From NCBI RefSeq assembly GCF_010731855.1, contig NZ_AP022620.1, forward strand, positions 4,650,001 to 4,714,000: a stretch of 64,000 nucleotides of DNA. Reading direction: 5' to 3'. The notes under the pieces were generated by a model. The model did not search any database. It was not told where the DNA came from and saw nothing but the letters and a program-made list of their open reading frames with translations. The stretch comes from Mycolicibacterium anyangense (GTDB lineage Bacteria; Actinomycetota; Actinomycetes; Mycobacteriales; Mycobacteriaceae). Made by a program: the position numbers and the translations under genes. Shown here piece after piece: positions 50,893 through 61,100 of the stretch; positions within the stretch are counted from its first letter, which is position 1; every line of letters starts with the position of its first letter.

Positions 50893-53745
50893 ATGACTGC
50901 TCCCACGATCGACCCCGAGCTGCGCGCTGACGAGGCGCGTCGCAGCGGCGTGGCCAAGTGGATCCGGCGGCTGGCCGTGCCGATCATCCTCGGCTGGATC
51001 GCCCTGATCGCGGTCATCAACGTCACCGTGCCGCAGCTCGACGATGTCGCCAAGATGCGCGCCATCTCGATGTCGCCGAAGGAAGCGCCGTCGATCCAGG
51101 CGATGACGCGAGTGGGAAAGGTCTTCGAGGAGTCGGACTCGGATAGCTCGGTGATGATCGTCCTGGAGGGCAACCAGCCACTGGGCGACGACGCCCACGC
51201 GTTCTACGACGAGATGGTTTCCAAGCTGCGGGCCGACACCACCCACGTCCAGCACATCCAGGATTTCTGGGGCGATCCGCTGACCAGGGTCGGCGCCCAG
51301 AGCGGCGACGGTAAGGCCGTCTACGTCCAGGTGAACCTCGCCGGCAACATGGGCGAGCCGCTGAGCAACCAGTCGGTCGAAGCGGTGCAGAAGATCGTCG
51401 ACAGCCTCACGCCGCCCCCGGGCGTCAAGGTCTTCGTCACCGGTGGGCCGGCGCTGCAGGCGGATCAGCAGCACGTCGGCGAGAAGAGCCTGAGGGTCAT
51501 CGAATTCGCGACCATCGGCGTCATCATCTTCATGCTGCTGTTCTTCTACCGGTCCATCCTGACCGTGGTGCTGGTCCTGATGATGCTGATCCTCGGGTTG
51601 TCGGTGACCCGTGGTGTGGTGGCCTTCCTCGGCTATCACGAGCTGATCGGCTTGTCGCCGTTCGCGACTCAACTTCTGGTGACGTTGGCGATAGCTGCGT
51701 CCACCGACTATGCGATCTTCCTCATCGGGCGCTACCAAGAGGCCCGCACCGCCGGTGAGGACAAGGAATCGGCGTACTACACGATGTTCCACGGCACCGC
51801 GCACGTGGTGCTGGCCTCCGGAATGACGATCGCCGGGGCCACCTTCTGCCTGGTGTTCACCCGGCTGCCGTATTTCCAGACGCTCGGCGTTCCGATGGCC
51901 GTCGGAATGGTCACCGCCGTTCTCGTGGCATTGACCCTGGGCCCGGCGATGATCACGGTGGCCAGCCGGTTCGGCATGCTCGAGCCCAAGCGGGCCATGC
52001 GAATCAGGTTCTGGCGCAGGCTCGCGGCCGGAGTCGTGCGGTGGCCGGGATGGGTGCTGTTCCTGACCGTCCTGATCGCGCTGGTCGGTCTGATCATGCT
52101 GCCCGGGTATCAACCGAGCTACAACGACCGCAAGTATCTGCCGGCCGACCTGCCCGCCAACCAGGGCTTCGCCGCCGCCGAACGGCACTTCCCGGTCGCC
52201 CGGCTCAACCCGGAAATCCTGATGGTGGAGACCAATCAGGACTTGCGGAATTCGGCGGACTTCCTGGTGATCGAGCGGATCGCCAAGGCGGTGGCTCGAG
52301 TCCCCGGTATCGGACGGGTGCAATCGATCACCCGGCCCGACGGAAAGCCGTTGAAGTACAGCACGATTCCCGCCCAGTTCGGCATGGGCAGCACCATGCA
52401 GAAGATGAACCGGTCTTACCTGCAGGACCGGATGGCCGACATGATCGTGCAGGGAAACCTGATGCAGGACTCCATCAACACCACCACCCAGATGATCACG
52501 TTGATGGAGCGGATGAGCGGCACCATGCACAACATGGTCACCCAGACCGACCAGATGGCCAGTGACATCTACGAATTGCGGGATCACATCTCGGATTTCG
52601 ACGACTTCTTCCGGCCGATCCGCAACTACCTGTACTGGGAACCGCACTGCTACGACATTCCGATGTGCCAGTCGATGCGCTCGGTGTTCGACAGCCTCGA
52701 CGGCATCGACAAGATGACCGATGACATCCAGTCGCTGCTGCCGGACATGCACAAGCTCGACGCGCTGATGCCGCAGATGGCGGCGATGATGGTGCCCACC
52801 GTCGAGAGCATGAAGCGGATGCGCATCATGATGCTGACCATGCAGGCCACCCAGGCCGGGCAGCAGGATCAGCAGGCGGCACTGGACCAGAACTCCACCG
52901 CAATGGGCCAGGCATTCAACGACTCCCACAACGACGACACGTTCTATCTGCCGCCGGAGATCTTCGACAACGCCGAATTCAAACGCGGCATGAAGAACTT
53001 CATCTCGCCCAACGGCCATGCCGTCCGGTTCATCATCTCCCATGAAGAGGATCCGCTGTCGGCCGACGGCATCAAGCGGATCGACGACATCAAGAACGCG
53101 GTGTTCGAGGCAATGAAGGGCACACCGCTGGAAGGGTCGAAGGTCTACCTGGGCGGCACCGCCTCGGCGTTCAAGGACCTCGAACTGGGCAACGCCTACG
53201 ACTTGATGATCGCCGGGGTGGCGGCACTGACGTTGATCTTCATCATCATGCTGCTCATCACCCGGGCGATCGTGGCGGCGGCCGTCATCGTGGGCACCGT
53301 CGTGCTCTCGCTGGGCGCGTCGTTCGGGATGTCGATCCTGTTGTGGCAGCACATCTTAGGGATGGACCTGCAGTTCATGGTGATGGCCATGGCCGTGATC
53401 ATCCTGCTGGCCGTCGGCGCGGACTACAACCTGCTGCTCGTGGCGCGCATGAAGGAAGAGATCGGCGCGGGCATCAACACCGGCATCATCCGCGCCATGG
53501 GCGGCAGCGGATCGGTGGTGACCGCGGCCGGACTGGTCTTCGCGTTCACCATGATGGCGATGTCGGTCAGCTCCATGGTGGTGGTGGCGCAGATCGGCAC
53601 GACGATCGGCATGGGTTTGCTGTTCGACACCCTGGTGGTGCGGGCCTTCATGACCCCGGCGATCGCCGCCCTGCTCGGCCGCTGGTTCTGGTGGCCGAAA
53701 TTGGTGCGCCAGCGCCCGGCCCCGATGGGCGAGCTGGTCCGGTAA
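50893..53745 (+). CDS. MmpL-family RND transporter
   Basis: 950 residues with about 12 membrane segments in two groups of one plus five. N-terminal helix [44 protein letters not shown] near residue 275 and [20 protein letters not shown] near residue 840 are the paired motifs with the proton-relay Asp-Tyr. The second periplasmic loop contains a long Met- and Gln-rich helical hairpin (about 515-670), the coiled-coil seen in MmpL4/MmpL5-type proteins. Such proteins export lipids or siderophores using the proton gradient. An MmpS partner, usual next to MmpL4/5, is absent on both sides. Substrate unknown. Confidence 0.92.
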   Translation: MTAPTIDPELRADEARRSGVAKWIRRLAVPIILGWIALIAVINVTVPQLDDVAKMRAISMSPKEAPSIQAMTRVGKVFEESDSDSSVMIVLEGNQPLGDDAHAFYDEMVSKLRADTTHVQHIQDFWGDPLTRVGAQSGDGKAVYVQVNLAGNMGEPLSNQSVEAVQKIVDSLTPPPGVKVFVTGGPALQADQQHVGEKSLRVIEFATIGVIIFMLLFFYRSILTVVLVLMMLILGLSVTRGVVAFLGYHELIGLSPFATQLLVTLAIAASTDYAIFLIGRYQEARTAGEDKESAYYTMFHGTAHVVLASGMTIAGATFCLVFTRLPYFQTLGVPMAVGMVTAVLVALTLGPAMITVASRFGMLEPKRAMRIRFWRRLAAGVVRWPGWVLFLTVLIALVGLIMLPGYQPSYNDRKYLPADLPANQGFAAAERHFPVARLNPEILMVETNQDLRNSADFLVIERIAKAVARVPGIGRVQSITRPDGKPLKYSTIPAQFGMGSTMQKMNRSYLQDRMADMIVQGNLMQDSINTTTQMITLMERMSGTMHNMVTQTDQMASDIYELRDHISDFDDFFRPIRNYLYWEPHCYDIPMCQSMRSVFDSLDGIDKMTDDIQSLLPDMHKLDALMPQMAAMMVPTVESMKRMRIMMLTMQATQAGQQDQQAALDQNSTAMGQAFNDSHNDDTFYLPPEIFDNAEFKRGMKNFISPNGHAVRFIISHEEDPLSADGIKRIDDIKNAVFEAMKGTPLEGSKVYLGGTASAFKDLELGNAYDLMIAGVAALTLIFIIMLLITRAIVAAAVIVGTVVLSLGASFGMSILLWQHILGMDLQFMVMAMAVIILLAVGADYNLLLVARMKEEIGAGINTGIIRAMGGSGSVVTAAGLVFAFTMMAMSVSSMVVVAQIGTTIGMGLLFDTLVVRAFMTPAIAALLGRWFWWPKLVRQRPAPMGELVR

Positions 53746-53769
53746 CCGGCGTGCGTCCTTAGCTGTGGT

Positions 53770-54891
53770 CTAGCCCCACCAGAACGAGGTGGCGATCGCG
53801 ATGTACAGCGCGATCAGCACCGCACCCTCGAACCAGTGCGATTCGCCGTCGAAGGTCACCAGCACGGCAACCAGCGCCGACATCATCATCGAGGCCAGTA
53901 GCAGCGGGGAGAGCACCAGGTCGAAGGTGGGCTGACCGAGGAACCCCGCCGCCAGGACCACGATCGGTGCCACGGTGAGTGCGATCTGCACCGGGGATTG
54001 CAGGATCACCTGGATGGCGAAGTCCATCTGGTTCTTGGCGGCCAGTTGGATGCCGACGACGTTCTCCACGGCGTTACCCGCGATGGCCACGATCACCAGA
54101 CCGGCGAAGACCTGGTTGATGCCGGCGGCGTCCATCGCGGGCTGCAGCGCCTCGACGAACCAGTCCGAGACGAACGCGGCCCCGGCACCGGTGGCGGCGA
54201 GCATCCCGATGGCCAGCGCTAGGGGCCATTCACCATGCACCGCTGCCTTGCTCGCGGCGGCGGCCGATTCCGCGTTCGCGGCGATGGGGTTGTGCTTCTC
54301 GGATCGCAGCATGGTCGCCGGCAGCGACAGGGCGAACAGCGCGAGCATGATGATCGAGACGACGATGGACACGGTGCGCTCGTGGGAGGCCGCCGGGGTG
54401 TGCAACGCGGCGGTCAGGGACGGCACGGCCAGGATGAACACCGCGAGGGTGAACATCAGGCCCAGCGTGCGGGAGTCGTCGGCGGCGAAGCGCTGACGGC
54501 CGTGCTTGAGCCCGCCGACGACGATGGCCGCACCCAGCACCAGCAGGGCGTTGGCCAGGATCGAGCCGACCAGGGTGGCCTTGACCACGTCGAACAGGCC
54601 CGCTTTGAGGGCGAACAGGATGACGAACAACTCGGGCAGGTTGCCCAGCGCGGTCTGCAGCAAGCCGGTGGCCTTCGCACCGAGGCGGTCACCGAGGGCT
54701 TCGACCGAACGGCCGACCAGCGATGCCAAGGCGGCCAGGGCCGCCGCCGACAGCAGGAAGCCGGCCACCGCGTTTCCGTTGCCGAAATGCAGTGCCGCGG
54801 CGGCGGCACCGGCGACCAGCGTGACGGCGATGGTGATCAGGTCGCGGCGGGTCCACATCGGTGGCGCGGTGGTGGCGTGGCTAGTCGTCAC
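53770..54891 (-). CDS. Ca2+/H+ antiporter (CaCA family, ChaA/Cax-like)
   Basis: 373 residues, about 11 membrane helices. The two inverted CaCA repeats carry GNLPELFVILFALKAGLFDVVKATLVGSILANALLVLG (about residue 87) and GNAVENVVGIQLAAKNQMDFAIQVILQSPVQIALTVAP (about residue 277), each with the ion-binding Glu in a GNxxE motif. It should exchange cytosolic Ca2+ for protons. It is convergent with mmpL (24 bp apart) and does not share a transcript with it. No regulatory element was seen. Confidence 0.9.
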   Translation of the reverse strand: MTTSHATTAPPMWTRRDLITIAVTLVAGAAAAALHFGNGNAVAGFLLSAAALAALASLVGRSVEALGDRLGAKATGLLQTALGNLPELFVILFALKAGLFDVVKATLVGSILANALLVLGAAIVVGGLKHGRQRFAADDSRTLGLMFTLAVFILAVPSLTAALHTPAASHERTVSIVVSIIMLALFALSLPATMLRSEKHNPIAANAESAAAASKAAVHGEWPLALAIGMLAATGAGAAFVSDWFVEALQPAMDAAGINQVFAGLVIVAIAGNAVENVVGIQLAAKNQMDFAIQVILQSPVQIALTVAPIVVLAAGFLGQPTFDLVLSPLLLASMMMSALVAVLVTFDGESHWFEGAVLIALYIAIATSFWWG

Positions 54892-55142
54892 AGTTCCCCC
54901 TCTGTCATCGAAATCGGTTGTGGCACAGACTCGTTTGCGCCGTTTCGGGCCTAGGCCGTCTCATGGCCTGGAGATCGGGTCCACCGCGGCAGCGTACGGC
55001 AGCGGGCTGCCGCTGGCGCGGCGATCCCGGCAACGAACGGTCCTCGCCGGCGGCGTCGGGTAGGTGCCTTAATAGGGAATGGCGAATTTAAAGATTCGAT
55101 ACGTTGCTGTTATTGGTTCGTGATCACGCTATTCTGTCCTGC

Positions 55143-55799
55143 GTGGGGCGCCACGTATTTGCCAAGAAGCGGCGGAGACCAGCAATGGTCCTCGCCGTCA
55201 TCGGCGTTCCCATCGCCCTGGCACTGGCCGTCGGCGGCGATGTGCAACCGCTGTCCGTCCAGCGGGCGGCGGCGCCGGCCGTCGTCGACCCAGCACCGTG
55301 CTGCCTGCAGCTGGTGGCAGCCGATGCGGCGATCGCCGCTCCCGGTGGCGCGGTGAGCGTTGGGTTCGCCCCGCAGGCATCGCGGGCGTCGCGGTGGGTG
55401 GTGGACACCCGGTCGCGCTTCCTGCCGGTCGGGCTGGCTCCGGAGAAGGGGCTGCAGGTCAAGACCATTTTGGTGTCCCGTGCCATCAGCGCCGAATTCC
55501 CGCAGATCCACAACATGGGCGGGGTGCGTCCCGATGCGTTGCGCTGGCATCCCGAAGGCCTGGCCGTCGACGTGATGATCCCGAACCCGGGCAGCGCCGA
55601 GGGCATCGCGCTGGGCAACGCGATCGTGGAGTACGTCTTCAAGAACGCCAAGCGATTCGGGATCCAGGACGCCATCTGGCGGGGCGTCTACTACACGCCG
55701 AGTGGGCCGTCAGGTTTCGGCTACGGCCATTACGACCACGTGCACGTCACCACTCTTGGTGGCGGATATCCGACCGGTAACGAGGTCTACTACCGCTGA
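55143..55799 (+). CDS. Exported LAS-type (D-Ala-D-Ala carboxypeptidase-like) protein
   Basis: 218 residues from GTG 55143 (GRHVFAKKRRRPAMVLAVIG), with an N-terminal basic stretch and membrane anchor or signal. The folded domain (about 110-218) has WHPEGLAVDVMIP and YDHVHVTTLGGG; the HxxGxAxD and HxH motifs are the zinc ligands of LAS metallopeptidases and of the ARB-07466-like domain seen in actinobacterial exported proteins. It may cut or bind peptidoglycan peptides. A TATTCT box (55130-55135) lies 7 nt before the GTG, so the transcript may be leaderless. The 251 bp back to the antiporter start at 54891 contain no other gene. Confidence 0.75.
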   Translation: MGRHVFAKKRRRPAMVLAVIGVPIALALAVGGDVQPLSVQRAAAPAVVDPAPCCLQLVAADAAIAAPGGAVSVGFAPQASRASRWVVDTRSRFLPVGLAPEKGLQVKTILVSRAISAEFPQIHNMGGVRPDALRWHPEGLAVDVMIPNPGSAEGIALGNAIVEYVFKNAKRFGIQDAIWRGVYYTPSGPSGFGYGHYDHVHVTTLGGGYPTGNEVYYR

Positions 55800-55865
55800 G
55801 TCCACGGGCCGTTGAGTGTGCGTCTACGGCGGGATTTCGCGCGTTTTTCCGCCCTGTGCGCACAC

Positions 55866-56369
55866 TCAATCGGTGGTCGTCGACAGGTCGGCGCCGTAGG
55901 GCCAGAACCGGTAGGCCACCAGGATCGGCACGATCATCCAGGGCAGGTTCATCGGCAGGTAGACGCCCAGGTGCGGGGGAGCATCCGGCCCGAGGAACGT
56001 CTGCATGAAGTAGAAGTACATGTTCATCAAGGCGCTGACCGAATAGACCAGGGCCAGGATGCCCAGCCATGGCCATTGCTTGAGCTTCCACAACCCGATG
56101 GTCAGCACGATCAGGAACGGCAACTGGACGAAGGCGTCGTACAACAGCGAGGCCTGCAACGTCGGCGGCATGACCAGATGCTGGGGTTCCTGTTCGACGG
56201 CCCAGGTGTGCAGTGCGCGCAGCACGGGCCAGGGGCTGTCGGTGGCGACGGGAATCCCGATCGCCTCCGGAAGGCTGAGCGCCGCCGCGTTGATAATGCC
56301 CAGGATGAAGGCCGGGATCAGCAGGTAGTCGAGTGGCCGCCGAACCAGCCGCGGTGGCGTCGTTGTCAT
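55866..56369 (-). CDS. Four-helix membrane protein, possibly EXPERA-like
   Basis: 167 residues with four predicted membrane helices: DYLLIPAFILGIINAAALSLP, SLLYDAFVQLPFLIVLTIGLW, PWLGILALVYSVSALMNMYFYF and LPMNLPWMIVPILVAYRF. The spacing and the Pro/Trp-rich final helix resemble the EXPERA fold of emopamil-binding and TMEM97-like proteins, but no catalytic residue is clear. Function unknown; sterol or lipid binding is a guess. It precedes the accessory region and has no coupled neighbour. Confidence 0.6.
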   Translation of the reverse strand: MTTTPPRLVRRPLDYLLIPAFILGIINAAALSLPEAIGIPVATDSPWPVLRALHTWAVEQEPQHLVMPPTLQASLLYDAFVQLPFLIVLTIGLWKLKQWPWLGILALVYSVSALMNMYFYFMQTFLGPDAPPHLGVYLPMNLPWMIVPILVAYRFWPYGADLSTTTD

Positions 56370-56429
56370 CGGGTCAATGTAGGCAGGGAGCGGGAAGTGA
56401 TGGCGTTGATAACGGGACTGGGGATTGGG

Positions 56430-57629
56430 TCAGCTGCTGGCTCGCTCGATCCTGCGCCCCAAGTCGTCAAGCTCATCGAGGATGAGGCTTGCTCCCCACA
56501 CCTGGTCACGCTTGCGGTCCGTCAATGGTCGGATCACGTCAGCGTCGTGCAGCCGGTTTATGGCGGCGAAGACGCTGCTTCGAGGTGCATCGATCAGTGC
56601 TGCGACGTCGTCGGAGGAAAAGATCGGGGTCGACGGCAGTAGTAGGAGTAGCTTGTCGGTGGCGCTACTGCGCCTCACGGGCCCGACCATGTCCCGCCAC
56701 TCACCTGGTATCGAATCCAATCGCTCTGCAGTAGTGCGTGATTCGGCGGCGGCGGTCTTCGAGGAGGTTGCAAATGTGGTGATCAACGGTCGGAGATCGC
56801 CGGCGCGGTATGCGGTGAGCGCACCAAAGTAGCGGTCGCGGTCGGCAACGAGCGCCGACGCCAATGGGACGACGAGGCGCGTTGTTGCTTCCCGGCGCCG
56901 GAAGATGGTGTTGATGAGCGCTCGACCGATGCGGCCGTTGCCGTCGGTGAAGGGGTGGATCGATTCGAATTGCGCATGCGCGATGGCGGCCTGAATCAGA
57001 ACGGGGATGTCAGTGCGGCTCATGAATGCGATCAGGTCGTCCATATAGGCGTCGACGGTGTCTGGTGGCGGTGGCACGTAGAGTGCGTCACGCGGCGAAT
57101 AGTCGCTCCCGCCAATCCAATTCTGGACAGTCCTCAGTTGACCGGCATGCCGCCCCTCGGTCGGATCTCCCTGCATCAGGGCCTCGTGAGCACGCAGAAT
57201 CGTCGACAGCTGGATAGGGGCATCTCGATCGACACTCGAAACCATGTCGTTGAGGGCGGCGGTTGCCGCCACCATTGACACCGCACTGGAATTGCTTCTG
57301 CCGCCGTGCAATGCGCGTGCGTAGTCATCCACGCTTGCTTCTACTCGCTCGATCTTCGAGGACGCCACTGACTCTGTTCGAAGGAGCAGAGTGCTCAGCG
57401 CCGCCAGGTCGGGTCCATGGGTGCTGTCGAGTCGGGAGATCTCACCCATGGCGGCTTCTACTTCGACAGCGATCTCGGCGTCGACGGTGGCGTTGCTGGT
57501 GGCGATGTAGGGCGGCAGCCACACCGTGACTGAACGAAGCGTTCTGTCCTCGCGCGTGCCACCACGGTGGGTCTGCGCCCACGGGCGACGCTCTGTGCGG
57601 TGGCTGGGCCACTTGTCGACGGCCGGCAT
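56430..57629 (-). CDS. Fic-domain protein with winged-helix C-terminus
   Basis: 399 residues. The Fic active-site loop HPFTDGNGRIGRAL occupies residues 225-238, with His225 the likely base for AMP (or other phosphoribosyl/nucleotidyl) transfer to a hydroxyl. Residues 85-95 (TESVASSKIER) resemble the inhibitory helix (S/T)xxxE(G/N) of class II Fic proteins; Ser90 and Glu94 are in place, but the G/N is replaced by Arg95. The C-terminal part (about 310-399, FSSDDVAALIDAPRSSVFAAINRLHDADVIRPLTD) is a winged helix-turn-helix. Two palindromes precede the gene and overlap a TATAGT -10 box, so self-repression is likely. No separate antitoxin gene is adjacent. Confidence 0.9.
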   Translation of the reverse strand: MPAVDKWPSHRTERRPWAQTHRGGTREDRTLRSVTVWLPPYIATSNATVDAEIAVEVEAAMGEISRLDSTHGPDLAALSTLLLRTESVASSKIERVEASVDDYARALHGGRSNSSAVSMVAATAALNDMVSSVDRDAPIQLSTILRAHEALMQGDPTEGRHAGQLRTVQNWIGGSDYSPRDALYVPPPPDTVDAYMDDLIAFMSRTDIPVLIQAAIAHAQFESIHPFTDGNGRIGRALINTIFRRREATTRLVVPLASALVADRDRYFGALTAYRAGDLRPLITTFATSSKTAAAESRTTAERLDSIPGEWRDMVGPVRRSSATDKLLLLLPSTPIFSSDDVAALIDAPRSSVFAAINRLHDADVIRPLTDRKRDQVWGASLILDELDDLGRRIERASS

Positions 57630-57638
57630 CGATGACTC

Positions 57639-57714
57639 CTAACTCGGACTAACTATAGCTTTAGTCCGAGTTAGGGAAATAACTCGGACTAGCGGGGCTG
57701 TTAGTCCGGGTTAG
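57639..57714 (-). promoter_or_regulatory. Tandem palindromic operators upstream of the Fic gene
   Basis: Perfect palindrome CTAACTCGGACTAA (57639-57652) with TTAGTCCGAGTTAG (57661-57674), spacer 8 nt. A second, one-mismatch palindrome has TAACTCGGACTA at 57680-57691 and TAGTCCGGGTTA at 57702-57713. TATAGT on the minus strand (57657-57652) in the first palindrome could be the -10 of the Fic gene; 57629 is its first base. Four half-sites of one sequence at a promoter are typical of cooperative repressor binding, perhaps by the winged helix of the Fic protein. Confidence 0.7.
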
Positions 57715-57749
57715 GTCTGGGCATCCCGCGGCGGGTTACCGGCGTTTTC

Positions 57750-57884
57750 CAGCTCATCTAGGACCTCGACGTCCGCATCATCAACGCCGCCACCGGCGAC
57801 CTCCTCCGAGAACTCACCATCGACCCCACCAGGGACTACCAACCCCGAGGTGTCCCCTGCGGCCGACCACGGAAAAAGCTCTGA
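57750..57884 (+). pseudogene. Decayed C-terminus of an IS481-type transposase
   Basis: Read on the plus strand, 57762 onward encodes DLDVRIINAATGDLLREL, then TIDPTRDYQP, ending at TGA 57882-57884; this pattern is the common tail of mycobacterial IS481/IS3-like integrase-core transposases. An in-frame TAG at 57759-57761 interrupts it (QLI then stop), and nothing upstream in the window resembles the rest of the enzyme. It is a remnant left after deletion or recombination, placed between the Fic and TPR-PIN genes. The assignment is from memory of the family tail. Confidence 0.65.
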
Positions 57885-57907
57885 ACCCCCAACGAGGGTT
57901 CAGAGCT
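57877..57907 (+). terminator. Perfect hairpin at the end of the transposase remnant
   Basis: AGCTCTGAACCC (57877-57888) and GGGTTCAGAGCT (57896-57907) form a perfect 12-bp stem with a 7-nt loop, overlapping the remnant's stop codon. A second stem follows (GATGTC ctga GACATC near 57912-57927). These probably belong to the terminal region of the lost insertion sequence and may act as a transcriptional terminator that insulates the next gene. Confidence 0.55.
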
Positions 57908-58106
57908 ATTCCGATGTCCTGAGACATCACAGGGGTGCATTCAGTCGGCACGCACGAGTGGGGTTCACCCCAATTCCGTCACCGTTGTAGTGAAAGCAAC
58001 CGAGAACTATCTGTCGGTGTCGGCGGGCCGCCGTAGCGTAGCCCTCGGGCTTTCGTTGCCAGGCCTGACGAAATTTCACCAGAGAATTGCTGGAGGGGTC
58101 GTGGTC

Positions 58107-61100
58107 GTGGATTGGGCGGCGGCATTAATCAAAGTTGCGCCACCTGCGGGGCAGATGGCTGCCAAGGGGCTGCGTGGCTTCTTATCGACTTGGATAGTCG
58201 CTTACACCACCCGGAGACAGGCCAAGAAGAGGCGACTGGGGGTTTTGCCGTACTGGCAGTTGAGGAAGTACCTCAGCACGGGCGACGCGCTCGAAGCGTT
58301 CGCGAGTGGTGAGTCAGCTCGCTATCACGCTGTTGGGCGCGATCTCGTCGGACTGTACAAGCCGCCGCATGAGGCCAGTGATGACGGCGAGCGGCAGTCA
58401 GTCGAGGTGCTTCTCCGCTGCTATACGCGTGCACTCAGCACGAACGAGGCGGTCGAACTTCAGGGAGGCCTGACCGCACAACGGGTCAGTTCTCAATTAG
58501 ACGAGCGGGACGCGCAACGGTTCGTCGGAGAGGCCAGATTCGAAGAGAACCTGCAGCTAATGCCACCTCACCGTGCAGCGGAAGCGCGAGAGCTCAAGCA
58601 AGATTGGCCGGCCGTCGTTCTATTCGTTCACGAGTTCGTTGCATCGTCCGACCGGGCTTCAGCGCTGCGTTCGTGGCATCAGGACCCGCCCGCCTGGTTT
58701 CAGGTTCGCCCGTCGAGTGCGATCGCCTGGTTTGCGCGGGTGGCAAATGATTATGGTGTCCGCGAGGTGGCATCAGCGGCGTTCGACAGTGCGATCGAAG
58801 CTGGAGCTACACCACCGGCGTATTGGCGGACTCGCCAGATATTGATGACAGAGGGCGACGTCAGGCTTTGCGCCGACGCGTTGAAACCCTACGCGGAGCA
58901 AGACACGGTCGCTCGTGTCATAGTCACCGCTGCTGAGGTAGGAAATGCGGAAGCGGCCGAGTTGCTCCGCCCGTGGGACCCCCAGTCGACGGCTGACAAA
59001 TCGCTCAAGTGTCTGCTTCTCTCCCAGCTTCTTGCGTCCGACGATCTCAATGAAGCGATCACGCTCTGCGAGTCGGGTTTCGCGACGCTGGGGAGCGGCG
59101 CTTGTGGCACTCTTCAGGCGCAATTTCAGATCTCAAGGGGTACACCGCGGCGAACTGCTCTCGATTTTGCAGATCTGGAGCGGGCGCTCGAAGCTGCGCT
59201 TAAGGCGCGGGACGCAATCCGGATGTGGGGAGGCCCGAGCGGCAGAGCAGTCGAGCTCGCCATTACTGCTGCGCGCCTTCTTGGTCGTGACGAACAAGCC
59301 CGATCCCTTGCGTTCGCAGCACCCGACGGAAATGCGACGCTAGCCGAAGCGGAAACCGAAGGCGTCCGCCGGGCCGCGGCAAGTCTTGCGGCCGAATCTA
59401 ATAGGCCTGAACTAGCGCGTAGTCTCGCAAACAGCGCCGACCCGATGACGAAGCACGAAGTTGAGGCGCTCATTGCGGTCTTCAATGAAGACCGGGGAAC
59501 TGCGTTAACCCAGCTTCTGGAAGCGATCGAGCACGCGGTAGAACCCCATGACCTTGAACGTTTGAGTCTTGAGATCGCATTGCAGGGGGTTCGTGCACCC
59601 CAGCTAGCGAAACTGGCCGAGACGCAGCCGGACACTTCGGAGGAAATCGGCCTCGTAGCGGATGCCTACAGCGGGAACGAGGAGGCGCTCTCAATATTGA
59701 GGACGCGTTCACGTAGTAATCGCTTGATTGCTCGTGCGCTCATAGGACTGATGATCGATCGCGGTGAAACCAAGGAATCGGCATCGATAGCCGAAGTTGC
59801 GGGCGAAAACTGGTCGGATCCCGAGCTCGAGTTATTCGCTGCGGAGCTGCACCTTGAAGCGGACGACCTTGACTCTGCGGTGGCGTGTGCTGACAAGGCT
59901 CTTTACATGGCTAGTCCCAGGTGGGTGAACGCGCGTCGCGCCTACAACGTTCTCATACAGGCACATACGGGGCGGCGTAGGTGGGGGCAGGCCACAACAG
60001 CTGCAATGGCCGTGTTGGCAATGGACCCCAATAACGTCTCAGCGGTATGGGCTGTAACGGTGTGCCAGCATCAGATGGGGCAAATTGAGCAGGCCTGGAA
60101 AACCTACACCGAAGTAGGTGGCGCACCGCCGCCTCGTCAAGAGATCGAGGCACTGGTAAGAATCGACCTGTGGACTCGCTTCGAGCAGAGCCCATCCCAA
60201 ATCGGCACGCTCACTTCGCTTTTGGATCAGTTTCCGCAAAGTCGGCAAGTGAAAGCGGCAGTCACAAATGCTCTTCTGTTCCTTCCTCTACGAGAAGACG
60301 GAGACAGCGACGCGGTTGATCTGGTTCGGCGTACCATCGCGCCTCTGTTAGAAGAACTTCAGGACATCTTCATCCAGATGCGCATTGACGAGGATGATCC
60401 GCGTTCGGCGCTGGACGAGCTAGTTCGAGAATTGCCCGACACGCGTGAGCACGACCAAAAAATTGAGCAGGGCAAGCTTCCCCTTGGTGTCGCAGCCACA
60501 ATCCATCGAAAAAGTCTCACCGAAGTGCTGTCGCGGCGCACAGACGCGCCAATCTTCTCAGGAGATTCCGAGCGATTCGACGTGGAAGTTGCTGCAGCAC
60601 TGGGCACCCTGCGATCCCGCGTGGTCGTAGACCTCACCGCCCTTTACACGTTGTCCGTGCTTGAGGGAGCTTTGTCGGATCGGCTTCTGGGATGTTTCTT
60701 GCGACCCGAGGCCGCAAGGGCGCAGGTGATCGACGCGATTCAAGGTATCGACAGCTTGGCCGGGCATAGGACGATGCGGATTGGCCGAGCCCCCGACGGG
60801 TCCGCGTTTCCGATGGTGATTTCTACCGAAGAAGCGGTCGCCATACATGCAAGAGCGCAACGTATCCGCGCTCAGTTCGACAAATTAGCCGTTAATGACA
60901 CCGTGGCAATCGGCCACTTTCCCGAGATTGCCGCGATGGGCGCCGGGCGTTTCGCGTGGATAGCAGCCGTTGACCATGCCCTAGAGACGCATTGCGCACT
61001 GTGGTGCGACGACCGAATGACCCGAAGAATGGCAGCGGAGAAGGGGATTCATGTTTTCAGCACACACGCTCTGTTGGAAGCCCTTCGGCGATCGGGAGAA

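Noticed and set aside
50863..53352. Long leftward open frame (829 codons) opposite mmpL
   Set aside because: It is antisense to an intact MmpL gene, His/Arg/Asp-rich with no domain, and has the look of a high-GC shadow frame.
57990..58106. GTG 57990 as the start of the TPR-PIN protein
   Set aside because: Kept only as an alternative: no Shine-Dalgarno precedes it, whereas GTG 58107 has GGAGGGG at ideal spacing.
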